DNA from: Deltaproteobacteria bacterium
Lineage (GTDB): Bacteria > Desulfobacterota > Desulfomonilia > UBA1062
Assembly (NCBI GenBank): GCA_029552245.1
Contig: JAKPDW010000004.1
Span: forward strand, 100,425 to 164,424
Length of the DNA stretch: 64,000 bases
Reading direction: 5' to 3'
The translations under genes were made by a program, and so were the position numbers. The notes under the pieces are model-generated. The model was given only the letters and a program-made list of their open reading frames with translations. It was not told the DNA's origin and did no database searches. Below, piece after piece: positions 17,632 through 26,235 of this stretch. Every line of letters starts with the position of its first letter. Position 1 is the first letter of the stretch.

Positions 17632-18138
17632 GTGTCAGCAGTCGAGAAGAGCAAGACGGATCCGGGTCTCGCAGAGTTCACGGCGGAACAGCTCGCGCAG
17701 GTGGACAAGATCATCGAGGCCAACAAGGGAAAGCCGGGGTCTCTCATCCCCGTGCTCGAGCAGGTCCAGGAAGTGTGCGGGTACCTTCCTGCGGCGATCC
17801 AGAAGGTGGTCTCCGAGGGACTCAACATACCTCTGGCCAACGTGTTCGGCGTGGTGACGTTCTATTCGTTCTTCACCATGGTCCCGAGGGGCAAGCACGT
17901 GATCCGGGTCTGCCTCGGGACGGCGTGTTACGTCAGGGGCAGCCAAGGTCTCCTCGATAGGCTGACACACATCCTCGGCATAGAGCCGGGCGGGTGCACC
18001 GAGGACAGGAACTTCTCGCTGGAGACGGTAAGGTGCCTGGGCGCATGCGGGCTCGCCCCGGTGGTTGTCATCGATTCCGACACCCACGGCCAGGTCAAGG
18101 CCGCGAAGCTCGAGCAGGTGCTCGCGAAGTACAACTAG
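17632..18138 (+). CDS. hydC: Hydrogenase NuoE-like [2Fe-2S] subunit (HydC)
   Basis: A 168-residue NuoE/HydC protein that passes electrons between NAD(P)H-linked flavin and the hydrogenase core. The thioredoxin-fold [2Fe-2S] ligands are CLGTAC and CLGAC (C-x4-C ... C-x3-C). The helical N-terminal part carries GKPGSLIPVLEQVQEVCGYLP, typical of the family. The GTG start at 17632 has AGGGGG 6 nt upstream. The in-frame ATG at 17590 is the alternative and has only a weak site. First gene of a tight four-gene hydrogenase operon. Confidence 0.88.
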   Translation: MSAVEKSKTDPGLAEFTAEQLAQVDKIIEANKGKPGSLIPVLEQVQEVCGYLPAAIQKVVSEGLNIPLANVFGVVTFYSFFTMVPRGKHVIRVCLGTACYVRGSQGLLDRLTHILGIEPGGCTEDRNFSLETVRCLGACGLAPVVVIDSDTHGQVKAAKLEQVLAKYN

Positions 18139-18147
18139 GAGGGATCC

Positions 18148-18549
18148 ATGGCCAAGTTGACGATCGAAGATCTGAAGAAGATCAAGGAACGCGTGGAAAG
18201 GGAAGACCAGTTCAGGGCCGGTTCGAAGCGCGTCAAGATCACGGTCCACATGGGCACCTGCGGCATTGCGTCGGGAGCCAAGGAGATCCTCGACACCTTC
18301 ATGAACGAGATCAGCGAGAGCAACGCGACCGAGGTGATGGTGACCACGTCCGGGTGCATCGGGATTTGCAGCCGCGAGCCCCTCGCGACCGTCGAGGAGC
18401 AGGGCAAGGATCCCATAGTATACGAGTACCTGACCCCGAACAAGGCGAGGCAGATCTTCAAGCAGCACATCCTCGGGGGCGTCGTCCAGACGGAATTCGT
18501 CATGGCGAAGGGCTCGGAGCACGACACGAAGAAGGGGGTTGGTAAATGA
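18148..18549 (+). CDS. Thioredoxin-fold [2Fe-2S] ferredoxin subunit
   Basis: A 133-residue protein similar to the small HydD-like/HndB ferredoxin subunits of multimeric [FeFe]-hydrogenases. It has ITVHMGTCGIASGA and TSGCIGICSREP, giving the C-x(n)-C...C-x3-C pattern of thioredoxin-like [2Fe-2S] proteins. It follows hydC by 9 bp, with GGAGG before the ATG, and its end overlaps the next gene by 4 bp. In the NADP-reducing Hnd enzyme of Desulfovibrio the equivalent is HndB, so a four-subunit complex is likely. Confidence 0.85.
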   Translation: MAKLTIEDLKKIKERVEREDQFRAGSKRVKITVHMGTCGIASGAKEILDTFMNEISESNATEVMVTTSGCIGICSREPLATVEEQGKDPIVYEYLTPNKARQIFKQHILGGVVQTEFVMAKGSEHDTKKGVGK

Positions 18550-21500
18550 AAGTCTATCGCGCACACATACTCACCTGCGGAGGGACGGGCTGCCATGCGA
18601 GCGGCAGCGACGCGGTCCACAGGGCGGTGGTCCAGGAACTCATCAGCAGGAACCTGTCGAACGAGATCGCGGTGGTGGAGACCGGGTGCAACGGGTTCTG
18701 CGCAGCCGGGCCGATCATGGTCATCTACCCCGAGGGGACGTTCTACCAGTACGTGAAGCCGGAAGACGTGCCCGAGATCATCGAGGAGCACATCATCAAG
18801 GGACGCCCGGTCAAGAGGCTCATGTACAAGGAGCCCGTGACCGAGAAGACCATCCCCCACATGCTCGACATCCCGTTCTTCGGCAAGCAGAAGCTCATCG
18901 CGCTCAAGAACAGGGGGCTCATAGACGCCGAGAAGATCGACGAGTACATAGCGCGCGACGGGTACATGGGCGCGGCCAAGGCCCTCACCCAGATGACCCC
19001 TGACGAGGTGATCGAGGAGGTCAAGAAATCGGGTCTGCGTGGCAGGGGGGGCGGCGGGTTCCCCACGGGGCTCAAGTGGTCCTTCGCCCGCAAGTCGCCC
19101 GGTGACGTGAAGTATATCCTCTGCAACGCGGACGAGGGCGACCCCGGCGCGTTCATGGACCGCTCCATCCTCGAGGCCGACCCCCATGCCGTGCTCGAGG
19201 GCATGATCATCGGCGGATACGCCATCGGCGCGAACGAGGGCTACATCTACTGCCGCGCCGAATACCCGCTCGCCATCAAGCGGCTCACCATAGCCATCGA
19301 CCAGGCCAAGGAATACGGCCTGCTCGGCAGGAACATCCTCGGGACAGACTACAGCCTCGACATCTTCATCTACCAGGGAGCCGGCGCCTTCGTCTGCGGC
19401 GAGGAGACGGCGCTCATGAACTCCATAGAAGGCAAGCGCGGCATGCCGAGGCCGCGTCCCCCGTTCCCCGCGACCAAGGGCCTCTGGCAGAAGCCCTCGG
19501 TGCTCAACAACGTGGAGACCTTCGCCAACATCCCGCAGATCATCCTCAACGGGGGTGACTGGTACGCCTCCATGGGTACCGAGCGGTCCAAGGGCACCAA
19601 GGTCTTCGCACTCACGGGCGCGGTGAACAACGTGGGTCTCGTCGAGGTGCCCATGGGCACCCCGATCGGTGACATCATCTTCGACATCGGCGGCGGCATC
19701 AAGAAGGGCAAGCAGTACAAGGCGGCCCAGCTCGGCGGCCCGTCCGGTGGGTGCATCCCGGCGGAGGCCCTGAACACGCCGACCGATTACGAGGAGATCG
19801 TGAAGCTCGGCGCGATCATGGGCTCGGGCGGGCTCATCGTCATGGACGAGGACACCTGCATGGTGGACACGGCCAAGTTCTTCATGGAGTTCTGCCAGGA
19901 AGAGTCCTGCGGCAAGTGCACGCCGTGCCGCGAGGGCACCAAGCGCATGATCGAGATCCTCAAGAGGATCTGCGACGGCCAGGGCAAGGAGGGCGACATC
20001 GAGCTGCTCGAGGAACTCGCCTACACCATCAAGGACTCGGCCCTGTGCGGTCTCGGCCAGACGGCGCCGAACCCGGTGCTGTCCACCATCAGGTACTTCA
20101 GGCACGAGTACGAGGCGCACATCTACGAGAAGAGGTGCCCGGCGGTCGTCTGCTCCAAGCTGTTCAAGTCGCCATGCCAGCACGCGTGCCCCATCGGCAT
20201 GGACGTGCCCGCCTACATGGCGCTCGTGCGGGCGAACCGCCTCACCGACGCGTTCAAGGTCATGAAGCGCACCAACCCGTTCCCCGGTGTCTGCGGCAGG
20301 GTCTGCCCCCAGTTCTGCACGAAGAAGTGCCGCAGGGGCCAGCTCGACGAGCCCATGGCCATCGCCTGGATCAAGCGTTTCATCGCAGACAACGCGAAGA
20401 GACCCAAGATCGACCAGGTGCCGGTGACGCGCAAGCAGAAGATCGCGGTCATCGGCGCAGGGCCTGCCGGCCTCACCGCGGCCCAGGATCTGTGCCTGCG
20501 GGGGTACAAGGTCACGGTGTTCGAGGAGCTCCCGCATGCCGGCGGCATGATGCGCTACGCCATCCCAGAGTACCGTCTGCCCAGGAACGTCATCGAGCAG
20601 GAGGTGGACGACATCCGGGCGCTCGGCGTGGAGATCAAGACGAACACCCGCGTGGGAAGGGACGTCTCCTTCGAGCAGATCCGCAAGGACTACGACGCCG
20701 TGGTCATCGCCGTGGGCGCACACAAGAGCTGGAAGCTCGACATCGAGGGCGAAGACTTGGACGGCGTCTGGGGAGCCGTCGAGTTCCTCCGCGAAGTGAA
20801 CCTGGGCAAGAAGGTCGGCATCGGCAAGCGCGTGGCAGTGGTCGGAGGCGGGAACTCGGCCATTGACGCGGCCCGCACGGCGGTGCGCCTCGGAGCCAAG
20901 GACGTCACGATCCTCTACCGACGCGAGCGCAAGGACATGCCCGCATGGGAGAACGAGATCGTGGCGGCGGAGCACGAAGGTGTCAAGATCGAGTACCTCG
21001 TGGCCCCCGTGAGGCTCATCGGCAAGAACGGCAAACTCGTGGGCGTCGAGTGCCAGCGCATGAGGCTCGGCGAGTTCGACCGGTCGGGCAGGCGCAAGCC
21101 CATCCCCATCCAGGGCAGCGAGTTCACGCTGGCAGTCGACACCATCATCCCCGCCATCTCCCAGAACACGGACGCCTCCTTCATACCGGCGGGCTCTGAC
21201 GTGGCCCTCGACAAGTGGGGCGGGATAAAGACCGAAGGCAGGGCGAAGAACAGGACGAGCGCCGAGGGCGTGTTCATCGCGGGTGACGCGGCGAGCGGTC
21301 CCGCGACGGTGGTCGAAGCCATCGACATGGGCCACAAGACGGCGATCGACGTGGACGCCTACATCAGGGCGAAGAACAACGAGCCGCCTTACAAGGAACC
21401 GCCCGAGGAGACCATCGAGATCCCCTTCGAGGTCGACGAGGAGGTGGTGGAGACACCCAGGGCGAAGATGCCGGAGCTCAAGAAATCCGAGAGGATGATC

Positions 21501-21587
21501 TCCTTCAAGGAGGTGGAGCTCGGGTACTCCAAGAAGGCGGCGCACAGAGAGGCCTGCAGGTGCCTGCGCTGCGACGCGGAGCTGTAG
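18546..21587 (+). CDS. hydB: NuoF-like flavoprotein fused to NfnB/GltD-type NADPH module
   Basis: A 1013-residue fusion. Residues 1-100 form a [2Fe-2S] thioredoxin domain (C11, C16, C48, C52). About 130-520 is NuoF/HydB: GRGGGGFPTG (166-175) binds NAD(H), GAGAFVCGEETAL lies at the FMN site, and C455, C458, C461 and C501 fit the [4Fe-4S] cluster. About 530-600 is a cysteine-rich GltD-type domain. About 630-940 carries GAGPAG (637-642, FAD), GGGNSA (767-772, second nucleotide) with YRRERKDMPA, and GDAASG (913-918). The end has another CxxC (CRCLRC). Ordinary HydB is about 600 residues. Having both NADH- and NADPH-type sites suggests coupling of H2, ferredoxin, NAD and NADP, as proposed for the Stn transhydrogenase. 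Function is inferred. Confidence 0.9.
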   Translation: MKVYRAHILTCGGTGCHASGSDAVHRAVVQELISRNLSNEIAVVETGCNGFCAAGPIMVIYPEGTFYQYVKPEDVPEIIEEHIIKGRPVKRLMYKEPVTEKTIPHMLDIPFFGKQKLIALKNRGLIDAEKIDEYIARDGYMGAAKALTQMTPDEVIEEVKKSGLRGRGGGGFPTGLKWSFARKSPGDVKYILCNADEGDPGAFMDRSILEADPHAVLEGMIIGGYAIGANEGYIYCRAEYPLAIKRLTIAIDQAKEYGLLGRNILGTDYSLDIFIYQGAGAFVCGEETALMNSIEGKRGMPRPRPPFPATKGLWQKPSVLNNVETFANIPQIILNGGDWYASMGTERSKGTKVFALTGAVNNVGLVEVPMGTPIGDIIFDIGGGIKKGKQYKAAQLGGPSGGCIPAEALNTPTDYEEIVKLGAIMGSGGLIVMDEDTCMVDTAKFFMEFCQEESCGKCTPCREGTKRMIEILKRICDGQGKEGDIELLEELAYTIKDSALCGLGQTAPNPVLSTIRYFRHEYEAHIYEKRCPAVVCSKLFKSPCQHACPIGMDVPAYMALVRANRLTDAFKVMKRTNPFPGVCGRVCPQFCTKKCRRGQLDEPMAIAWIKRFIADNAKRPKIDQVPVTRKQKIAVIGAGPAGLTAAQDLCLRGYKVTVFEELPHAGGMMRYAIPEYRLPRNVIEQEVDDIRALGVEIKTNTRVGRDVSFEQIRKDYDAVVIAVGAHKSWKLDIEGEDLDGVWGAVEFLREVNLGKKVGIGKRVAVVGGGNSAIDAARTAVRLGAKDVTILYRRERKDMPAWENEIVAAEHEGVKIEYLVAPVRLIGKNGKLVGVECQRMRLGEFDRSGRRKPIPIQGSEFTLAVDTIIPAISQNTDASFIPAGSDVALDKWGGIKTEGRAKNRTSAEGVFIAGDAASGPATVVEAIDMGHKTAIDVDAYIRAKNNEPPYKEPPEETIEIPFEVDEEVVETPRAKMPELKKSERMISFKEVELGYSKKAAHREACRCLRCDAEL

Positions 21588-21611
21588 AGGCGGCAAGAAG
21601 GAGAAGACACC

Positions 21612-23381
21612 ATGGCAACCGTACAGGTTACGATCGACAACGTGAAAATCAACGTGGAAGAGGGCAGCACCATCCTGAAAGCGGCTCAGGCCGGCGGTAT
21701 CTCCATCCCTACGTTGTGCGCATGGCCTGAGATCGGGCACACGCCTGGCGCGTGCAGGGTCTGCGTGTGCGAGGTGGAGGGGCAGAGAAACCTCGTGGCC
21801 TCCTGCGTGTTCCCCGTGTCCGACGGCATGGTCGTGAAGACCACCACCGAGCGGGTGCGCAAGGCGCGCAGGCTCAACGTCGAGCTGCTTCTGGCCAACC
21901 ACCCGACGGACTGCAACGTGTGCATACGGAACGGGAACTGCGAGCTCCAGAAGGTCGCCGAGGCCGTCGGGCTGAGATCCGTCAGGTTCGACTACCCTGC
22001 CGGGAAGGAGCGGGTCATCGACATGAGCAGCCCGTCCATCGTGCGCGACCCGGGCAAGTGCATCAAGTGCTACCGGTGCGTGACCGTGTGCGAGAACATC
22101 CAGACCGCAAACGTGTTGCAGCCCTCTTACAGGGGCGACAAGGTCTTCATCGGGCCGCCGTTCGGGCTTCCCCTCATCGAGACCAACTGCACCATGTGCG
22201 GCCAGTGTGTGCTCGCCTGCCCCGTGGGTGCGCTCTACGAGAAGGACGACACCGAGGCCGTCTGGGCAGCGATCGAGGACCCGAAGAAGCACGTCGTCGT
22301 GCAGGAGGCCCCGGCCATCAGGGCGGCCCTCGGAGAGGAATTCGGTCTCCCGGTGGGCTCCCTCGTGACAGGGAAGATGATCACGGCCCTCAAGAGGCTG
22401 GGCTTCGACAAGGTGTTCGATACGAACTTCACGGCGGATCTCACCATCATGGAAGAGGGGAGCGAGCTGCTCCAGAGGGTCAAGGAGGGAGGCAAGCTCC
22501 CCATGATCACCTCGTGCTCGCCCGGCTGGATCAAATTCTGCGAGCACTTCTACCCAGACCTGCTGGATCACCTCTCCACCTGCAAGTCGCCCCAGCAGAT
22601 GATGGGCGCGCTCATCAAGTCCTACTACGCGCAGCAGGCGGGCATCGACCCGAAGGACATCGTGTCGGTCTCCATCATGCCCTGCACGGCGAAGAAGTTC
22701 GAGTGCGTGCGTGACGAGATGGACGACAGCGGCTACCAGGACGTCGACTACGTCCTGACCACCCGCGAGCTCGCCCGCATGATCAGGCAGGCGGGCATCG
22801 ACTTCGCCAACCTCCCCGACGGAGAGTACGACAACCCGCTCGGCGAGTACACGGGAGCAGGCACCATCTTCGGGGCGACGGGCGGCGTCATGGAGGCGGC
22901 CCTCAGGACCGTCTACGCCATCGTCACCGGCACCAACCTCGAGAGCCTCGACGTCACGCCGGTCAGGGGCCTGGAAGGCGTCAAGGAGGCGTCCGTCGAG
23001 GTGGGCGAGCTGGGCAAGGTCAAGGTTGCGGTCGCCCACGGCCTCGCAAACGCCAGGAAGCTCATGGACCTCATCCGTGAGGGCAAGGCCGACTACGCGT
23101 TCATCGAGGTCATGTGCTGCCCCGGCGGCTGCGTCTCCGGCGGGGGCCAGCCCATCGCGCCGAGCAACGAGAAGAGGATCAAGCGTGCGTCAGCCCTGTA
23201 CCAGGACGACGCCGCCGTACAGAAGTACAGGCAGTCGCACGAGAACCCATCGGTCAAGAGGATCTACGAGGTCTTCCTCGGAAAGCCCCTGGGGCACAAG
23301 TCCCACGAACTCCTCCACACGCACTACACGAAGAGGGGAACCGACGTGCCTCACAAGAAGGTGAACATCAAGAGGACCTGA
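21612..23381 (+). CDS. hydA: [FeFe]-hydrogenase catalytic subunit
   Basis: A 589-residue group A hydrogenase that reduces protons or oxidises H2. N-terminal clusters: [2Fe-2S] (C36, C48, C51, C65), His/Cys [4Fe-4S] (H97, C101, C104, C110) and two [4Fe-4S] (C150/153/156/160 and C193/196/199/203). H-cluster motifs: TSCSPGW (300-306), MPCTAKKFE (356-364) and EVMCCPGGCVSGGGQP (499-514). The first has Ser in place of the second Cys of the often quoted TSCCPxW; my recollection is that this variant is common in NAD(P)-linked enzymes. No signal peptide is present, so it is cytoplasmic. It forms a complex with the three upstream gene products. Confidence 0.95.
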   Translation: MATVQVTIDNVKINVEEGSTILKAAQAGGISIPTLCAWPEIGHTPGACRVCVCEVEGQRNLVASCVFPVSDGMVVKTTTERVRKARRLNVELLLANHPTDCNVCIRNGNCELQKVAEAVGLRSVRFDYPAGKERVIDMSSPSIVRDPGKCIKCYRCVTVCENIQTANVLQPSYRGDKVFIGPPFGLPLIETNCTMCGQCVLACPVGALYEKDDTEAVWAAIEDPKKHVVVQEAPAIRAALGEEFGLPVGSLVTGKMITALKRLGFDKVFDTNFTADLTIMEEGSELLQRVKEGGKLPMITSCSPGWIKFCEHFYPDLLDHLSTCKSPQQMMGALIKSYYAQQAGIDPKDIVSVSIMPCTAKKFECVRDEMDDSGYQDVDYVLTTRELARMIRQAGIDFANLPDGEYDNPLGEYTGAGTIFGATGGVMEAALRTVYAIVTGTNLESLDVTPVRGLEGVKEASVEVGELGKVKVAVAHGLANARKLMDLIREGKADYAFIEVMCCPGGCVSGGGQPIAPSNEKRIKRASALYQDDAAVQKYRQSHENPSVKRIYEVFLGKPLGHKSHELLHTHYTKRGTDVPHKKVNIKRT

Positions 23382-23459
23382 GACGACGCACCAGAGAAAC
23401 GACACCTGCGGGGGAGGTCACGAGGCTGACCTCAAGGGTGGGGGAGAATCGACGATCAT

Positions 23460-23504
23460 GACGGTCCCCGCCCGTCTGCGCGGGCAGGGGCCGTCACACT
23501 TTTT
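23460..23504 (+). terminator. Terminator or attenuator between hydA and maturation genes
   Basis: Long, nearly perfect GC stem (GACGG/CCGTC, CCCC/GGGG, GCCCG/CGGGC) spanning 23460-23495, then ACAC and five T (23500-23504). It lies 12 bp before the regulator gene start. It probably reduces read-through from the abundant structural operon into the maturase genes. Confidence 0.65.
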
Positions 23505-23515
23505 CAGGAGTCGAC

Positions 23516-23788
23516 ATGACTGAGCGGACGAGCATGGTGGATCTGAGAAGGATCGGCGTGGTGAGCATCTTCATCCACGACAGGCTGGCCCAGTCGTCGC
23601 GCGTCAACGAGATCCTGAGCGCGCACGGCGAGATCGTGGTGGGAAGGATGGGGATCCCTTACCGGGAGGCCGGGGTGCACGTGATAGCGCTCATCATCCA
23701 CGGAACCACAGACGAGATAGGCGCACTGACCGGGAAGCTGGGGTCGATCAGGGGAGTGGAAGTGAAGTCGGCGCTGGCGAGAAACTGA
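23516..23788 (+). CDS. TM1266-family iron-only hydrogenase system regulator
   Basis: A 90-residue ACT-like small protein of the TM1266 family, which is almost always encoded beside [FeFe]-hydrogenase maturation genes. The fold pattern is visible: IGVVSIFIHDR, then EILSAHGEIVVGRMGIPYRE, then VIALIIHGTTDEI, ending in a KLGSIRGVEVKSAL strand. AGGAG lies 6 nt before the ATG. It heads the operon with hydG, hydE, aspA and hydF. The molecular role is not established. A ligand-sensing or regulatory role is inferred from the ACT-like fold. Confidence 0.85.
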   Translation: MTERTSMVDLRRIGVVSIFIHDRLAQSSRVNEILSAHGEIVVGRMGIPYREAGVHVIALIIHGTTDEIGALTGKLGSIRGVEVKSALARN

Positions 23789-23798
23789 GGAGAGGGTC

Positions 23799-25193
23799 AT
23801 GGAAGACTTCATAAGGGACGACATCATCGAACAGACCCTGGACAGGGCGAGGAACCCGGAGCCCTCGCGAGTTCGTGACGTGATCGGCAAGGCGCTCGAA
23901 CTTCAGGGGCTCACACCGGGAGAGGCCGCCGTGCTGCTCCAGTGCGAGGACCCGGAGCTCACCGGGGAGATCCTGGAGGCGGCGCACCGCGTGAAGCTGG
24001 AGATCTACGGAAACAGGCTGGTGATCTTCGCCCCGCTCTACATCTCCAACTACTGCTCCAACAACTGCCTCTACTGCGGCTTCAGGAGGGACAACACGGA
24101 ACTCAAGAGGCGCTCGCTGACCCTCGAGGAGATCGCGGACGAGGTGATGGCCCTGGAGCGCGAGGGACACAAGCGGATCCTCATGCTCTGCGGCGAGCAC
24201 CCAGGGATGAGCCCGCTCGACTACTTCATCGAGGCCATCGAGACGGTCTATGCCACGACCACGGAAAAGGGCGGGGAGATCAGGCGCATCAACGTGGAGA
24301 TCGCCCCGATGAGCGTCGAGGACTTCAGGAGGCTCAAGGCGGCGAAGATCGGCACCTACGTGCTCTTCCAGGAGACCTACCACCACGAGACCTACAGGAG
24401 GATGCACCCTGTCGGGCCGAAGGCCGATTTCCTCTGGAGGCTCACGGCGCAGGACAGGGCCATGCAGGCGGGGATCGACGACGTGGGGATAGGTGCGCTG
24501 TTCGGCCTGTACGACTACAAGTACGAGGTCATCGGCCTCCTCCACCATGCCCTGCATCTCGACGAGACCTACGGCGTGGGACCACACACGATATCCGTGC
24601 CGAGGCTCGAGCCGGCCCTCAACGCGCCGGCTGCCATACAACCTCCCTCGCCCGTGAGCGACGACGACTTCAAGAAACTCGTCGCGGTGATCAGGCTGAG
24701 CGTCCCGTACACCGGCATGATCCTGTCGACCAGGGAGCCGGCCGAGCTCAGGAGCGTGGTGTTCGACCTGGGCATCTCGCAGATCAGCGCGGGGTCCAGG
24801 ACCAACCCGGGCGGGTACCGCAAGGGCGACAGCAACGACTTCAGGGCGGCGCAGTTCAACCTCGGCGACACCAGGACCCTCGACGAGGTGATCTACGACA
24901 TCACCCAGAGGGGACACATACCGAGCTTCTGCACGGCGTGCTACCGCCTCGGCAGGGTGGGCAAGAACTTCATGGATCTCGCCAAGCCCGGCCTCATCCA
25001 GAAGTACTGCCGCACCAACGCGATACTCACCTTCGCCGAGTACCTCGCGGACTACGCGAGCCCCGAGACGAAGAAGGCCGGGGACGCCCTGGTGGACAGG
25101 CTCGTGGCCGAGACGGAGGAGAAGGCCATGAGGGAACTCCTCGAGGAACGCGTTCAGGCCGTGCGCGGGGGGGCTCATGACCTCTACATCTGA
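23799..25193 (+). CDS. hydG: [FeFe]-hydrogenase H-cluster maturase, tyrosine lyase
   Basis: A 464-residue radical SAM enzyme that cleaves tyrosine to p-cresol, CO and cyanide and builds an Fe(CO)2(CN) synthon for the H-cluster. The SAM cluster site CSNNCLYCGF has C86, C90 and C93. The C-terminal auxiliary cluster motif SFCTACYRLGRVG is present, with the CxxC separated from the core as in HydG and unlike ThiH. The length fits the family. It follows the regulator gene by 10 bp, with an AGGAGAGGG ribosome site, and overlaps hydE by 17 bp. Confidence 0.96.
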   Translation: MEDFIRDDIIEQTLDRARNPEPSRVRDVIGKALELQGLTPGEAAVLLQCEDPELTGEILEAAHRVKLEIYGNRLVIFAPLYISNYCSNNCLYCGFRRDNTELKRRSLTLEEIADEVMALEREGHKRILMLCGEHPGMSPLDYFIEAIETVYATTTEKGGEIRRINVEIAPMSVEDFRRLKAAKIGTYVLFQETYHHETYRRMHPVGPKADFLWRLTAQDRAMQAGIDDVGIGALFGLYDYKYEVIGLLHHALHLDETYGVGPHTISVPRLEPALNAPAAIQPPSPVSDDDFKKLVAVIRLSVPYTGMILSTREPAELRSVVFDLGISQISAGSRTNPGGYRKGDSNDFRAAQFNLGDTRTLDEVIYDITQRGHIPSFCTACYRLGRVGKNFMDLAKPGLIQKYCRTNAILTFAEYLADYASPETKKAGDALVDRLVAETEEKAMRELLEERVQAVRGGAHDLYI

Positions 25194-26235
25194 GGCCATG
25201 GACACCGGCGATCTCATCGCACGGGCCGAGGAAGGCCTGGGGCTGGCAAGACCCGAGATCGTGCACCTCCTGTCCCTCGACGACCCCGCTCAAGTCGAGG
25301 CCCTCTACCAGGCGGCAGACCGAGTGAGACGCAGGTGCGTGGGAGACGAGGTCCATCTCAGGGGAGTCATAGAGTTTTCAAATCACTGCAGGAACAACTG
25401 CACGTACTGCGGCCTCAGGCGGGACAACGCCAAGCTCGCCAGGTACAGGATGGAAGACGACGAGATCGTCGAATGCGCCCTGGGCATTGCTGAAGGTCCC
25501 TGCGGCACCGTGGTGCTCCAGGCGGGCGAGGACCCCGCCTTCACGGCAGAGAGGCTGTGCGGGATCATAAGCGCGATCAGGGCGAGGACCCCGCTTGCCG
25601 TCACCCTGTCGGTCGGCCGTTGGCCGTATGAAGACCTCAAGGCCTTCCGGGACGCGGGTGCGAGCCGCTACCTGCTCAGGCACGAGACCGCGAATGCGTC
25701 CCTGTACGAGTCCTTGTGCCCGGGCAGGAGGCTCTCGGACAGGATCGAGTGCATCAGGCACCTCAAGCGTCTCGGCTTCGAGACGGGCATGGGGTGCATG
25801 GTGGGGCTGCCGGGCCAGACCGTCGAGGACCTCGCCTCGGACATCCTCCTCATGCAGGAGATGGATGCGGACATGATAGGGATCGGACCGTTCATCCCGC
25901 ACGGGGATACACCGCTTGCAGGACATCCACCGGGAGATGCGGAGATGGTCCTCAAGATGCTGGCTGTCACGAGGCTGGTGACCAGGGACACGAACATCCC
26001 GGCGACCACGGCCCTCGGGGTGCTGCGCGCCGAGGCCAGGAAGAGGGCGTTTTCCACAGGCGCGAACGTGTTCATGCCGGTCTACACCCCGAAGAAGTAC
26101 GCCCCCGACTACCAGATCTATCCCGGCAAGGCGGTGTCGGTGCATGAAGACATGCCGTTGCAAGAGGTCGTCGACTACTTCTCTTCCATCGGCAGGCCGA
26201 TAGGCGCCGGGCATGGCGCAAGGAGGAAGAGGTGA
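25177..26235 (+). CDS. hydE: [FeFe]-hydrogenase maturase HydE (radical SAM)
   Basis: A 352-residue radical SAM protein that processes the HydG product toward the diiron subcluster. The SAM cluster motif is NHCRNNCTYCGLR (C71, C75, C78), followed by LRRDNAKLARYRM and GEDPAF, both HydE-like. The start codon lies within the end of hydG, and the stop overlaps the GTG of aspA (GTGA), so the genes are translationally coupled. A second ATG (25198) is possible. No second cluster is evident near the C terminus, as in many HydE proteins. Confidence 0.95.
   Translation: MTSTSEAMDTGDLIARAEEGLGLARPEIVHLLSLDDPAQVEALYQAADRVRRRCVGDEVHLRGVIEFSNHCRNNCTYCGLRRDNAKLARYRMEDDEIVECALGIAEGPCGTVVLQAGEDPAFTAERLCGIISAIRARTPLAVTLSVGRWPYEDLKAFRDAGASRYLLRHETANASLYESLCPGRRLSDRIECIRHLKRLGFETGMGCMVGLPGQTVEDLASDILLMQEMDADMIGIGPFIPHGDTPLAGHPPGDAEMVLKMLAVTRLVTRDTNIPATTALGVLRAEARKRAFSTGANVFMPVYTPKKYAPDYQIYPGKAVSVHEDMPLQEVVDYFSSIGRPIGAGHGARRKR

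Noticed and set aside
18135..23039. 1634-residue open frame on the minus strand across the hydrogenase genes
   Set aside because: It is antisense to strongly supported genes, rich in His, Asp, Arg and Val from the complement of GC-rich codons, and has no recognisable domain apart from a chance continuation. Such frames are common in high-GC DNA.
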